This document shows positions 28,113 to 37,219 of a stretch of DNA of 63,530 nucleotides, piece by piece (position 1 is the first letter of the stretch; every line of letters begins with the position of its first letter). The DNA lies in the NCBI GenBank assembly GCA_029974315.1, contig JARKSE010000023.1:1-63530 (forward strand), written 5' to 3'. The position numbers and the translations under genes were made by a program. The notes under the pieces were generated by a model. That model saw only the letters and a list, made by a program, of their open reading frames with translations. It did not search any database and was not told where the DNA came from. Origin of the DNA: Paludibacteraceae bacterium. GTDB lineage: Bacteria; Bacteroidota; Bacteroidia; Bacteroidales; Paludibacteraceae.

Positions 28113-29111
28113 ATGAATAAAATAGGTTTTTGGATCAATAACGCACGCCATATTGCACTACCACAAAGCGTACTTCCTGCCCTACTAGCATTCACTATGG
28201 CTGCTACACATTCTGATTTTTCGTGGTGGTTGGGGATCATTGCTCTATTCGGAATTATCTGTGCACATTTAGGCATGAATTTAGCTGACGACTACTTCGA
28301 CTACAAAGTAAAAAGTGGCGAAAATCGCAATGAAATGGCAGCCGAAGGTATACGTGCTCGAATTGCAAAATATCCTTACCTCACGTCAGGACAGGCCACA
28401 GTAAAACAACTTGTCGGTGCCATTTTTGTTTTTCTACTCATTGCCTGTATGTGTGGTGCTGTGATTTTCTATTTTAGAGGCATCAACATTCTCTATTTAA
28501 CATTAATTGGCGGTTTTTTAGGGATTTCCTATTCTGGTTGGCCGTTTCGTTTGTGTTATCATGGCTACGGCGAACTCGTTATAGGAGTAATGTTTGGTCC
28601 ACTACTTATGATTGGAATGCAATATGCAGCTGCCGGCGTTTTTGATGCAAACATTATTTTAGTTAGCGTTCCGGTAGGATTATTAGTGACCAATATTGTC
28701 TATTCGCACTCTATCATGGACGCAATTCCTGATGAAAAGGTAGGGAAAATGACTTTTGCTCGCTTACTTGCCAAACCAAAGTGGATGATTTTATTTTCTG
28801 CCATCTTCAATTTGATGCCCTTTGTTATTATTGCTATTGGCGTGATATTAGGCGTGTTACATGTCGCCTATTTGAGCATTTTTATCTTATTGCCTATGGG
28901 TATCTACTTGGTGAAATCACTCAATCAATTCATCAATCAACAAACCGTAGACATTAAATTAAAATCGTGGATGGGACCGATGGGAGAATTTGATAAATAC
29001 CGCGAAGCGAGCATCGATTGGTTTATGTTGCGTTGGCTTATTGCGCGCAATTTAGTCACTTTTTTCTGTCTGATTTTAGCCATTGTCAACATCATTCTTA
29101 TCTTTATTTAA
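28113..29111 (+). CDS. UbiA-family prenyltransferase (MenA-like)
   Basis: A 332-aa membrane protein with about eight hydrophobic segments. The first aspartate motif is NLADDYFDYKVKSG near residue 55 and the second is DAIPDEKVGK near residue 205, so it should transfer a prenyl chain using Mg2+ and a prenyl diphosphate. The NxADDYxDY form is closest to MenA (menaquinone synthesis), but the C-terminal part is unusual and no other men gene is near. The track start at 28053 overlaps the promoter and is rejected. A radical SAM gene follows after 13 bases, so the two likely act together. Confidence 0.82.
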   Translation: MNKIGFWINNARHIALPQSVLPALLAFTMAATHSDFSWWLGIIALFGIICAHLGMNLADDYFDYKVKSGENRNEMAAEGIRARIAKYPYLTSGQATVKQLVGAIFVFLLIACMCGAVIFYFRGINILYLTLIGGFLGISYSGWPFRLCYHGYGELVIGVMFGPLLMIGMQYAAAGVFDANIILVSVPVGLLVTNIVYSHSIMDAIPDEKVGKMTFARLLAKPKWMILFSAIFNLMPFVIIAIGVILGVLHVAYLSIFILLPMGIYLVKSLNQFINQQTVDIKLKSWMGPMGEFDKYREASIDWFMLRWLIARNLVTFFCLILAIVNIILIFI

Positions 29112-29124
29112 AACTATCATCACT

Positions 29125-30021
29125 ATGAAAATCAAACAATTTATATACCTCGGCTGGTGGTTCTTTAATGCACGCATCTTAGGACGCAAACGCCCGTTAC
29201 AAACCGTATTATTCATTTCAGACAAATGCAACCTCGAATGCAAACACTGTAGCGTGTACAACAAAACCAATCCGCATCAATTTACTTACGAGCAAGTGCG
29301 CCAACAACTGGAATATGCCTACGACCAAGGCTCGCGTTTTGTGGATTTAGAAGGAGGCGAAGTGATGATTTGGCGTGATGGAGATTATCGTATCAACGAT
29401 TTGATTGATTTAGCCAAAGAGATTGGTTTTTTTTCAGTCACTATTACTACCAACGCACAACTACCATTTGCTGGAAGTCACGCCGATAGCATCTGGGTAA
29501 GCCTCGATGGTTATGGCAAATTTCACGAAGAGATTCGTGGAGAAGGTACTTTTAAACGCCTCGAAGCCAACATTGCCTCATCAAAACATCCACATTTAAG
29601 CGTGAATATGGTGGTTAATACATTGAATTACATCAGTGTAGAAGAAACCATAAAATACGCTAAAAACAATCCTGCTATCGAAAGCATTTCTATCAACTTC
29701 TATACACCATTCCCCGGAGCCGAAAATTTGATGATCGACCATGAGACACGCTTGGCAGTAATCGACAAAGTTATTGAAATGAAAAAAGCAGGCTACCCGA
29801 TAATGAACAGTGTTTCCGGCTTAAAATTGATGAAACACAATAAATTCAAACGCCACTGCTGGGTAACTAACTTTATCTATCCCGATGGTACACGTAGCGG
29901 TTGCGTAGGCGAAGAGTTGGGTATTTGCGACGACTGTGGACTCTGCATGGCTGGCGAAATGAATGCTGTATTCAACTTTAGAATTGATACTATTTTTGCG
30001 GGACTTAAATTACGTTTGTAA
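29125..30021 (+). CDS. Radical SAM protein with C-terminal cysteine cluster
   Basis: A 298-aa radical SAM enzyme. The CxxxCxxC motif (CNLECKHC) lies at residues 35-42 and binds the catalytic 4Fe-4S cluster, and DLEGGEVMIW gives the SAM-binding GGE motif. Near the C-terminus CVGEELGICDDCGLC offers four cysteines for an extra cluster, SPASM-like. The N-terminus is hydrophobic but is not a clear signal. Substrate unknown; the operon partner is a membrane prenyltransferase, so a prenylated quinone or lipid is a reasonable guess. Confidence 0.8.
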   Translation: MKIKQFIYLGWWFFNARILGRKRPLQTVLFISDKCNLECKHCSVYNKTNPHQFTYEQVRQQLEYAYDQGSRFVDLEGGEVMIWRDGDYRINDLIDLAKEIGFFSVTITTNAQLPFAGSHADSIWVSLDGYGKFHEEIRGEGTFKRLEANIASSKHPHLSVNMVVNTLNYISVEETIKYAKNNPAIESISINFYTPFPGAENLMIDHETRLAVIDKVIEMKKAGYPIMNSVSGLKLMKHNKFKRHCWVTNFIYPDGTRSGCVGEELGICDDCGLCMAGEMNAVFNFRIDTIFAGLKLRL

Positions 30022-30033
30022 TTTTTCAATAGT

Positions 30034-30876
30034 TCATTTCTCCACAGCGCGCATACGTTTTTGAAATTGAGAAATACTCTCTTTGGATGTATTTTTAAAA
30101 AAACGACTAAACACCGAAGGGCTATCAAATCCCAAGATATAAGCAATCTCTTTAGCTGGTTTGGAACTATATAATAGCAACCGTTTAGCTTCTGTCAAAA
30201 TGCGTTCGTGAATAATTTGAAGTGGTGACGGCAGGTTGTGCGCCGCAAAAATATGCGACAACGTTTTAGGTGACCGATGCAATAGTTCGGCATAATCTTT
30301 TACCTGCTTTTTCTCCTTGTAGTGTGCATCGACCAATAAAAAGTAGTGCCGTATTAAGTTAAACGTATGTTCACTATGCTCGTCCAGATCATATTTTTCT
30401 TTTCCCAAACGTGTAGCTGTAATAATAAATCGTTTCAAATGCAATCTAAGCATTTCTTCCTGAAAGGGATCATTTATAACAGATTCCGCTTTTAACTCTT
30501 TTGCTATGTTGCGAAAGTCTGCAATTTGACTGTCTGTGAGGTGCAAATGCATGATAGAAGCACCACTATTGAATAAAAATCCGTTACACGATACTTCGTT
30601 ATCGTGCCCATAAATACAGTAGAAATTACTATTAAACACTAAAGAAAAGTAGCTTCCACGTACATCCAAAAAACGCATCTCATGCAACGGTGAAATTGTA
30701 ATTAAATCATTAACTTTCAATTCCATAAAAACGTGATCAACTTCCACCAACAGCTCACCTTGCTCCACTATTATAAATTTGAATAGCGTTTGATCATCTT
30801 GCAACACCATATTCCTATGCAACTCATCAGTTAATTGCAATACACCTTTTAACTTTGTATTAAACGTGAAATTCAT
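30034..30876 (-). CDS. AraC-family transcription regulator
   Basis: A 280-aa regulator. The first 170 residues form a cupin-like sensor region, and the C-terminal 100 residues carry two helix-turn-helix motifs typical of AraC (LLHRSPKTLSHIFAAHN and KEIAYILGFDSPSVFSRFFKN). Its stop is TGA. It is convergent with the radical SAM gene (12 bases) and divergent from zwf; the shared 151-base region makes control of zwf-pgl-gnd possible but unproven. Confidence 0.9.
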   Translation of the reverse strand: MNFTFNTKLKGVLQLTDELHRNMVLQDDQTLFKFIIVEQGELLVEVDHVFMELKVNDLITISPLHEMRFLDVRGSYFSLVFNSNFYCIYGHDNEVSCNGFLFNSGASIMHLHLTDSQIADFRNIAKELKAESVINDPFQEEMLRLHLKRFIITATRLGKEKYDLDEHSEHTFNLIRHYFLLVDAHYKEKKQVKDYAELLHRSPKTLSHIFAAHNLPSPLQIIHERILTEAKRLLLYSSKPAKEIAYILGFDSPSVFSRFFKNTSKESISQFQKRMRAVEK

Positions 30877-30909
30877 AATTCGCCATGTAAAATTATCAAC
30901 TTTCGACTA

Positions 30910-30917
30910 CAAAGATA
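30910..30917 (-). promoter_or_regulatory. -7 box TATCTTTG of the AraC-family gene
   Basis: TATCTTTG on the minus strand, 33 bases before the ATG. A GTTT word lies 19 bases upstream as a weak -33 box. Confidence 0.6.
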
Positions 30918-30990
30918 ACTATTTCCCAAAATAAGTAAACAATATTTCCCGAAAAATAAATCTTCTCATCTAAAAATCGTTTTTTTTATT

Positions 30991-30998
30991 TATCTTTG
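30991..30998 (+). promoter_or_regulatory. -7 box TATCTTTG of the zwf operon
   Basis: TATCTTTG lies 29 bases before the zwf ATG. The -33 position is not a clear match, so an activator may be needed; the neighbouring AraC protein is a candidate. Confidence 0.6.
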
Positions 30999-31027
30999 TA
31001 AAAGCAACTATTTTTTTAGGATTTCCT

Positions 31028-32548
31028 ATGGAAAAATTCATATTGGTCATATTTGGCGCATCTGGTGATTTAGCTTGGCGTAAACTGATGCCGGCACTTT
31101 ATACATTACATCAACAAAAATTACTGCCCGAAACCTTTAAAATGCTCGGAGTAGGACGTAAAACAATAAATGATGATGCTTTTCGTAAAAAAACAGCGGA
31201 AGGCTTAAATCAATTTGTCCCGAAAGAGCAATATTCCGACGACGAGGTGCGTAAATTCATCACCAACATACATTTTCACAGTATGGACACGAGTAATGTC
31301 AATGATTACGCAGGACTCAAAGAGCGTCTTAAAGAACTTTCGGAGAGTTTAGTTTGTGACGCCAACTACCTATTTTACTACGCCACGCCACCTACGATGT
31401 ACACTGTTATTACGCATCATTTGCAGGCGCACAACCTCACTTGCCAGGAATCGGGTTGGAAACGTGTAATTATAGAAAAACCATACGGACACGATTTAGC
31501 TAGTGCTGTAGAGCTAACCAAAGAGTTGTCGCAAGCCTTTGCTGAAGATCAGATTTACCGTATTGATCACTATTTAGGCAAAGAAACCGTACAAAATATT
31601 TTGGTGACTCGTTTTTCGAACAGTATTTTTGAACCGCTTTGGAATCACAACTATATCAAATATGTAGAGATAACGTCATCTGAAGATTTAGGCGTGGGGT
31701 CGCGCGCGGGCTACTACGACTCCACGGGCGCTATGCGCGATATGGTACAAAATCACCTACTTCAACTTTTGGCTATCGTGGCTATGGAACCGCCTGCTAA
31801 AGCACACGGAGACGCTATTCGAGACGAAATGGTAAAAGTTTTCCATTCACTACGTCCTATAAAAGAAGAAGAGGTGCCGCAATACGTTGTACGTGGACAA
31901 TACACTGAATCCAAAATTCATGGTGAATTAGTCAAAGGTTACCGTCAAGAAGATGGCATTGCTCCAAATTCAAAAACGGAAACTTACATGGCCATGGTTT
32001 GTTATATTGACAACTGGCGTTGGAGTGGTGTTCCGTTTTACATACGTACAGGAAAACGTTTGCCTACACGCGTTACAGAAATTGTAATTCATTTCAAAGA
32101 AAATCCGCACCGCATTTTTGCACAAAAAGATGGTTTAACCGATGCTGGCAATCAGCTCATTATCCGCATTCAACCCGACGAAGGTTTAGTACTCAAAGTA
32201 GGTATGAAAGTACCGGGTGCTGGTTTTCAAGTGGACAAAGTTGGTTTAGATTTCCACTACTCGTCACTCACAAACCACTACATTCCACAAGCGTACGAAC
32301 GTTTGTTGTGCGATTGCATTCAGGGCGATTCTACACTATTTCAACGTAATGATGCCGTGGAAGCTACATGGAATTTTGTGCAACCGATTATCAACGCTTT
32401 AAATAATCCACGAAAATTCCCCGTGTACGGCTATCCTGCGGGTACTTGGGGACCTGAACGTGCCGACCAACTCTTGGCTAAAGATGGCTTTGAGTGGCGC
32501 TATCCTTGTAAAAATTTAGCCAGCAATGGCGTTTATTGTGAATTATAA
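31028..32548 (+). CDS. zwf: Glucose-6-phosphate 1-dehydrogenase
   Basis: G6PDH, 506 aa, oxidises glucose 6-phosphate and makes NADPH, the entry to the oxidative pentose phosphate pathway. The dinucleotide-binding motif is GASGDLAWRKLMP near residue 9, where tryptophan replaces the usual lysine or threonine. The active site motif is RIDHYLGKE near residue 178. Length is normal. It heads an operon with pgl (12 bases) and gnd (5 bases), which supply the next two steps. Confidence 0.97.
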   Translation: MEKFILVIFGASGDLAWRKLMPALYTLHQQKLLPETFKMLGVGRKTINDDAFRKKTAEGLNQFVPKEQYSDDEVRKFITNIHFHSMDTSNVNDYAGLKERLKELSESLVCDANYLFYYATPPTMYTVITHHLQAHNLTCQESGWKRVIIEKPYGHDLASAVELTKELSQAFAEDQIYRIDHYLGKETVQNILVTRFSNSIFEPLWNHNYIKYVEITSSEDLGVGSRAGYYDSTGAMRDMVQNHLLQLLAIVAMEPPAKAHGDAIRDEMVKVFHSLRPIKEEEVPQYVVRGQYTESKIHGELVKGYRQEDGIAPNSKTETYMAMVCYIDNWRWSGVPFYIRTGKRLPTRVTEIVIHFKENPHRIFAQKDGLTDAGNQLIIRIQPDEGLVLKVGMKVPGAGFQVDKVGLDFHYSSLTNHYIPQAYERLLCDCIQGDSTLFQRNDAVEATWNFVQPIINALNNPRKFPVYGYPAGTWGPERADQLLAKDGFEWRYPCKNLASNGVYCEL

Positions 32549-32560
32549 AATGACAACACT

Positions 32561-33253
32561 ATGAATAAAATCAACACATACAAAACGGCTTCCGATGCTT
32601 GCATAGAAGTTACCCATCGGTTGGTAAAATTAGCCAAAACAGGTGGGAACGTAGCACTTTCGGGCGGAGAAACTCCAAAACTGCTTTTTAATATTATGGC
32701 TGAACAATTCCGCGATACGGATTGGAGTAAACTCAACTTTTTTTGGGGCGATGAACGCATGGTACCACCTGAAAGCGCTGAAAGCAACTACGGTTTCTTT
32801 TTTCGCACCTTGGTAAGCACAGAACTTATTGATAGACAGCAAGTTTTTCAAATTTCCTATTTCGGTAATGAAGAAAAATCATTGAAAGATTATCAAGCTA
32901 AATTACAAGAAAAAGTACCTTTTAAAAACGGTTTCCCACAATTTGACTTAATTATTTTAGGACTTGGCGAAGATGGACATACCGCTTCCATTTTTCCCGA
33001 TAATTTAGAGTCATTTACATCTCTTGAAATGGCAGAAATCACGATGCATCCTAACGGACAACAAAGACGCATAACGCTTACTGGCAGCACACTAAACAGT
33101 GCAAAAGCAGTCTATTTTCTCACCACAGGAGAAGGCAAACGTGACATTATAAACGAAGTTATTATTCAAAAAAACATGGCTTTGCCTGCTACATTGGTCA
33201 ACAAACCACAAATTACATGGTTTATAGATGAAGCAGCAGCCACCAAATTATAA
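32561..33253 (+). CDS. pgl: 6-phosphogluconolactonase
   Basis: Pgl of the DevB type, 230 aa, hydrolyses 6-phosphogluconolactone. It shares a fold with glucosamine-6-phosphate deaminase. Diagnostic stretches are ALSGGETPK near residue 34, FFWGDERMVPPES, and GLGEDGHTASIFP with the catalytic histidine. Length is normal. It sits between zwf and gnd. Confidence 0.96.
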   Translation: MNKINTYKTASDACIEVTHRLVKLAKTGGNVALSGGETPKLLFNIMAEQFRDTDWSKLNFFWGDERMVPPESAESNYGFFFRTLVSTELIDRQQVFQISYFGNEEKSLKDYQAKLQEKVPFKNGFPQFDLIILGLGEDGHTASIFPDNLESFTSLEMAEITMHPNGQQRRITLTGSTLNSAKAVYFLTTGEGKRDIINEVIIQKNMALPATLVNKPQITWFIDEAAATKL

Positions 33254-33258
33254 ATAGT

Positions 33259-34698
33259 ATGAAACAAGATATTGGAGTTATAGGACTCGCCGTAATGGGC
33301 GAAAACCTCGCACTCAACATAGAACGTCGAGGTTATAGTGTATCAGTGTACAACCGCACTGCTGAGAAAACCACTAAATTTATAGAGGGACGAGCTGCTG
33401 GAAAACGTTTTCACGGAGCTTTGACCGTAGCCGACTTTTGCGATTCTCTGAGTGTTCCACGTAAAATAATACTGATGGTAAAAGCTGGCGAAGCGGTAGA
33501 TAAAACTATTGAAGCGCTACTGCCACACCTGTCTGAAAATGACATTATTATTGATGGCGGAAACAGCAACTACGAAGATACCGAACGCCGTTTAGCCACA
33601 TTAGCCGAACACAAAATTCTTTTTGTAGGCAGTGGCATTTCCGGTGGCGAACTTGGCGCATTGCACGGCCCTTCAATTATGCCGGGAGGTTCGCAAGCTG
33701 CGTGGCCACACATCAAACCGATATTTGAAGCCATTACAGCCAAAGTTGGTAAAAACCAAGAACCTTGCTCTACATGGGTAGGCAGTGGAGGCGCAGGCCA
33801 TTTTGTGAAAATGGTACACAACGGCATTGAATATGGCGATATGCAAGTGATTGGCGAAGGTTACGACGTCGCAAAACGCTTATTACAATTGGATAATAAA
33901 ATCATAGCTAACGCCTTTGCAGAATGGAATGAACAGCGCTTACAAAGCTACTTAATGGAAATTACGGTTGATATTCTGCGTTACGAAGAGAACGGGAAAG
34001 CTGTAGTGGACCTTATTTTAGATAGTGCTGGACAAAAAGGAACCGGTAAATGGACTTCAATCAACGCTTTGAACGAAGGCATTCCGCTCAATTTAATTAC
34101 CGAATCGGTTTTTGCACGATTTATTTCAGCACAAAAAGAGTTACGCACACTATTGCATGATAAATATCCACAACCAGCTGTAAATAGTGCTGTAAAGTGT
34201 CAACTGAAAGATATTGAAGGTGCTATGTACGCCTCAAAACTCATCTCGTATGCGCAAGGTTTTGAACTTATCGACACGAAATCGAAAGAGAAAAAATGGG
34301 GTATAAACTTAGCCGCTATTGCCAAAATTTGGCGAGGCGGTTGCATTATCCGCTCTATGTTTTTGGATAACATTGCAGCTGCTTACGAACATGAAACTAT
34401 CGACACGCTATTAGCTTCAAACTTCTACAAACAGATGTTGCCCGAAGCTATTGAATCATTACGTAACGTAGTAGCTGCAGCGACACTCAACGGAATTCCG
34501 GTACCAGCTATGAGCGCAGCATTGGCTTATTACGACTCTATGCGCACCGACCAATTGCCCGCTAATTTACTACAAGCACAACGCGACTATTTTGGGGCAC
34601 ACACGTATGAACGGATAGACAAACCGCGCGGCGAGTTTTTCCACACCAACTGGACTGGGGAAGGTGGCGACACAGTTTCCACCACTTACAATAACTAA
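33259..34698 (+). CDS. gnd: 6-phosphogluconate dehydrogenase, decarboxylating
   Basis: Gnd, 479 aa, makes ribulose 5-phosphate, CO2 and NADPH. The Rossmann motif is GLAVMGENLALNIERRG near the N-terminus; arginine after the NADP-binding turn in YNRT fits NADP. The substrate site is GSGISGGELGALHGPSIMPGG, and KWTSINALNEGIPLNLITES is also conserved. Length is normal for the long form. It ends the operon at a strong terminator. Confidence 0.97.
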   Translation: MKQDIGVIGLAVMGENLALNIERRGYSVSVYNRTAEKTTKFIEGRAAGKRFHGALTVADFCDSLSVPRKIILMVKAGEAVDKTIEALLPHLSENDIIIDGGNSNYEDTERRLATLAEHKILFVGSGISGGELGALHGPSIMPGGSQAAWPHIKPIFEAITAKVGKNQEPCSTWVGSGGAGHFVKMVHNGIEYGDMQVIGEGYDVAKRLLQLDNKIIANAFAEWNEQRLQSYLMEITVDILRYEENGKAVVDLILDSAGQKGTGKWTSINALNEGIPLNLITESVFARFISAQKELRTLLHDKYPQPAVNSAVKCQLKDIEGAMYASKLISYAQGFELIDTKSKEKKWGINLAAIAKIWRGGCIIRSMFLDNIAAAYEHETIDTLLASNFYKQMLPEAIESLRNVVAAATLNGIPVPAMSAALAYYDSMRTDQLPANLLQAQRDYFGAHTYERIDKPRGEFFHTNWTGEGGDTVSTTYNN

Positions 34699-34713
34699 AA
34701 AATTATTCAAATA

Positions 34714-34748
34714 AAAATCCCCATTGCAATTTGCAGTGGGGATTTTTT
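34714..34748. terminator. Bidirectional terminator after gnd
   Basis: AAATCCCCA and TGGGGATTT arms with an inner TGCA/TGCA, followed by T6, and A5 in front. It serves gnd and the convergent GGGtGRT gene. Confidence 0.88.
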
Positions 34749-34770
34749 ATAATTACACCGAAAACGGTTG

Positions 34771-35781
34771 TTATTTGTTCAAAGCTTGCGCTACGCTAAC
34801 AGCTACTGCCACAGTAGCACCAACCATTGGATTGTTGCCCATACCTAAGAATCCCATCATCTCTACGTGAGCAGGAACCGATGAAGAACCAGCAAATTGA
34901 GCGTCAGAGTGCATACGACCCATTGTGTCGGTCATACCATAAGAAGCAGGACCAGCAGCCATATTGTCTGGGTGCAATGTACGACCTGTACCACCACCAG
35001 AAGCTACTGAAAAATAGCGTTTACCAGCTAAAATACGTTCCTTTTTGTACGTTCCAGCTACTGGATGTTGGAAACGAGTAGGGTTAGTTGAATTACCTGT
35101 AATAGATACGTCAACACCCTCTTTCCACATTACCGCCACACCTTCACGCACATCGTCAACACCGTAACAGTTCACTTTAGCACGTGGCCCGTTTGAATAA
35201 GCTTTGGTTTTAACCACTTTCAATTCGCCCGTAAAGTAGTCGAATTCAGTTTGTACATAAGTAAAACCATTGATACGTGAAATAATCAAAGCGGCATCTT
35301 TTCCAAGACCGTTCAAGATAACACGCAGAGGTTTTGTACGTACTTTGTTAGCCATTTCGGCAATTTTAATAGCACCTTCGGCTGCAGCAAACGACTCATG
35401 TCCTGCCAAGAAAGCAAAACATTCAGTCTCTTCGCGCAACAACATAGCCGCCAACTTACCATGACCAATACCCACTTTACGATCGTCGGCTACAGAGCCA
35501 GCAATACAAAATGCTTGTAAACCTTCACCAATAGCTTCTGCAGCATCAGCAGCGTTTTTACAACCTTTTTTGATAGCGATAGCAGCGCCTACCACGTAAG
35601 CCCATTTCGCGTTTTCAAAACTAATATTTTGTGTGTGTTCGCACTCCAAGTATGGATCAACACCCAAATCGTGGCAAATTTGATTTGCTTCTTGAATAGA
35701 GGCGATACCGTAGGAGTTCAACACTTTTTTGATTGAAGCCTCACGACGGTTTTGGCTTTCAAATTTTACTTCTCTTATCAT
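34771..35781 (-). CDS. GGGtGRT family protein
   Basis: A 336-aa protein named for its SVASGGGTGRTLHPDNMAAGP segment near residue 270. Glycine-rich loops and GHGKLAAMLLREETECFAFLAGHESFAAAEG are conserved in the family, whose function is not established. No signal peptide or membrane segment. A perfect Shine-Dalgarno AGGAGG lies before the ATG, unusual here. It follows the NifU-like gene by 20 bases, and I recall the two as a recurring pair in anaerobes, so a role linked to iron-sulfur or redox chemistry is inferred. Confidence 0.85.
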   Translation of the reverse strand: MIREVKFESQNRREASIKKVLNSYGIASIQEANQICHDLGVDPYLECEHTQNISFENAKWAYVVGAAIAIKKGCKNAADAAEAIGEGLQAFCIAGSVADDRKVGIGHGKLAAMLLREETECFAFLAGHESFAAAEGAIKIAEMANKVRTKPLRVILNGLGKDAALIISRINGFTYVQTEFDYFTGELKVVKTKAYSNGPRAKVNCYGVDDVREGVAVMWKEGVDVSITGNSTNPTRFQHPVAGTYKKERILAGKRYFSVASGGGTGRTLHPDNMAAGPASYGMTDTMGRMHSDAQFAGSSSVPAHVEMMGFLGMGNNPMVGATVAVAVSVAQALNK

Positions 35782-35801
35782 TGTTTATTCCTCCTATTTA
35801 A

Positions 35802-36503
35802 TTAGTCAATACGTGGGTCAATAAATTTAACAGCACCTTGCTCTTTTGTAAAACGACCATAGTTTGCAGTCGATTTTTTAAGCGCTTCGTTTGCATCTAC
35901 TCCTTTTTTGATTAAATCCATCATAGGACCAACACGCACGAATTCGTAACCACACACTTCGTCATCTGCATCTAAAGCAATTTTGGTAACATAACCTTCG
36001 GCCATTTCTAAATAACGAACACCTTTAGCTTTGGTTGAAAACATAGTCCCAATTTGCGAACGCAAACCTTTACCCAAATCTTCCAAACCTGCACCTACGA
36101 CCAAACCTCCTTCTGAGAACGCTGATTGCGTGCGACCATAAACAATTTGTAAAAACAATTCGCGCATAGCAGTGTTTATAGCATCACAAACTAAGTCGGT
36201 ATTCAACGCTTCCAATAGAGTTTTTCTTGGAAGAATTTCAGCAGCCATAGCAGCCGAGTGCGTCATACCCGAACAACCAATAGTTTCAATCAAAGCCTCT
36301 TCGATGATGCCATCTTTGACGTTCAAGGTCAATTTACATGCACCTTGTTGTGGTGCACACCAACCAACACCGTGAGTCAAACCCGAAATGTCTTTGATCT
36401 CTTTGGCCTTCACCCATTTTCCCTCTTCAGGAATTGGAGCAGGACCGTGATTTGGCCCTTTTTTTACAACACACATGTGTTCTACTTCGTGAGAGTAAAT
36501 CAT
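35802..36503 (-). CDS. NifU-like iron-sulfur scaffold homolog
   Basis: A 233-aa protein whose middle resembles the NifU/IscU N-terminal scaffold: ETIGCSGMTHSAAMAAEIL corresponds to the GCGA-type cluster cysteine segment, and GWCAPQQGACKLTLNV gives earlier cysteines. A C-terminal extension of about 80 residues (VRYLEMAEGYVTKIAL onward) is not found in IscU. It is the first gene of a two-gene unit with GGGtGRT and has its own promoter. No isc or suf gene is adjacent. Annotation as an assembly scaffold is by similarity only. Confidence 0.8.
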   Translation of the reverse strand: MIYSHEVEHMCVVKKGPNHGPAPIPEEGKWVKAKEIKDISGLTHGVGWCAPQQGACKLTLNVKDGIIEEALIETIGCSGMTHSAAMAAEILPRKTLLEALNTDLVCDAINTAMRELFLQIVYGRTQSAFSEGGLVVGAGLEDLGKGLRSQIGTMFSTKAKGVRYLEMAEGYVTKIALDADDEVCGYEFVRVGPMMDLIKKGVDANEALKKSTANYGRFTKEQGAVKFIDPRID

Positions 36504-36542
36504 AACTTTATAATATTAATTAATCACTAAAATTTCGCAGCA

Positions 36543-36550
36543 CAAAGATA
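36543..36550 (-). promoter_or_regulatory. -7 box TATCTTTG of the NifU-like/GGGtGRT unit
   Basis: TATCTTTG on the minus strand, 39 bases before the ATG. A weak CTTT occurs near the -33 position. Confidence 0.6.
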
Positions 36551-36635
36551 CGACTATTTTTGGTTAAATAAAGAACTCTAAAAAAGGAATTTCTACTATT
36601 TCTAAAAAACATCAAATTGAATTGTAATTTCACGG

Positions 36636-36665
36636 TTTTGTTTTCATAAGATTTTTGTATCTTTG
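36636..36665 (+). promoter_or_regulatory. Promoter of the DUF5606-carboxyltransferase unit
   Basis: TTTTG at 36636-36640 and TATCTTTG at 36658-36665, spacing 17. The leader to the ATG at 36784 would be about 115 bases, long for this genome; I see no strong structure in it. Confidence 0.65.
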
Positions 36666-36783
36666 CCACTCTCAAACCAAAAAGTTTAAGTTTTAGATGT
36701 GTCAAAAAAGTTGGCATGTTTACACCGAAACTTTGCTTTAAAATTACTTATTAAAACATTATATCACTAATACCAAATTAGTT

Positions 36784-37197
36784 ATGTTGAAAACAATTTT
36801 ATCAATTTCCGGGAAATCGGGTTTATACAAGCTCGTTTCACAGTCGAAAAATATGATTATTGTAGAGTCTCTTATCGACGGCAAACGTATGCCCTCCTAT
36901 TCGCACGACAAAGTTGTAGCACTTTCAGACATAGCCATGTTTACCGATGAAGGCGAAGTGCCACTACACTATGTTTTAGAAAAAGTACGTGCTAAAGAAA
37001 ATGGTCAACAAGCAACTATTGACCCCAAAGAAACGCCCGATAGACTGCGTGCCTATTTTGGTGAAATTCTACCAACATTCGACCGTGAACGCGTTTACCC
37101 AACGGATATCAAAAAGTTGATAGCTTGGTACAATCTACTCATAAAAAATGGCATTACCGACTTTTCAGTGAAAGAAGAATCAGAACCTGTAAAATAA
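36784..37197 (+). CDS. DUF5606 domain protein
   Basis: A 137-aa soluble protein. The N-terminus ILSISGKSGLYKLVSQSKNMIIVESL is the hallmark of DUF5606, a family found in Bacteroidota with no known function. The second half contains PDRLRAYFGEILPTFDRERVYPTDIKKLIAWYN. No signal peptide, no cysteine. It is 22 bases before the carboxyltransferase gene, which suggests a shared transcript and perhaps a shared role. Confidence 0.85.
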   Translation: MLKTILSISGKSGLYKLVSQSKNMIIVESLIDGKRMPSYSHDKVVALSDIAMFTDEGEVPLHYVLEKVRAKENGQQATIDPKETPDRLRAYFGEILPTFDRERVYPTDIKKLIAWYNLLIKNGITDFSVKEESEPVK

Positions 37198-37219
37198 ACT
37201 TCTAAACCGCACAATAGAG

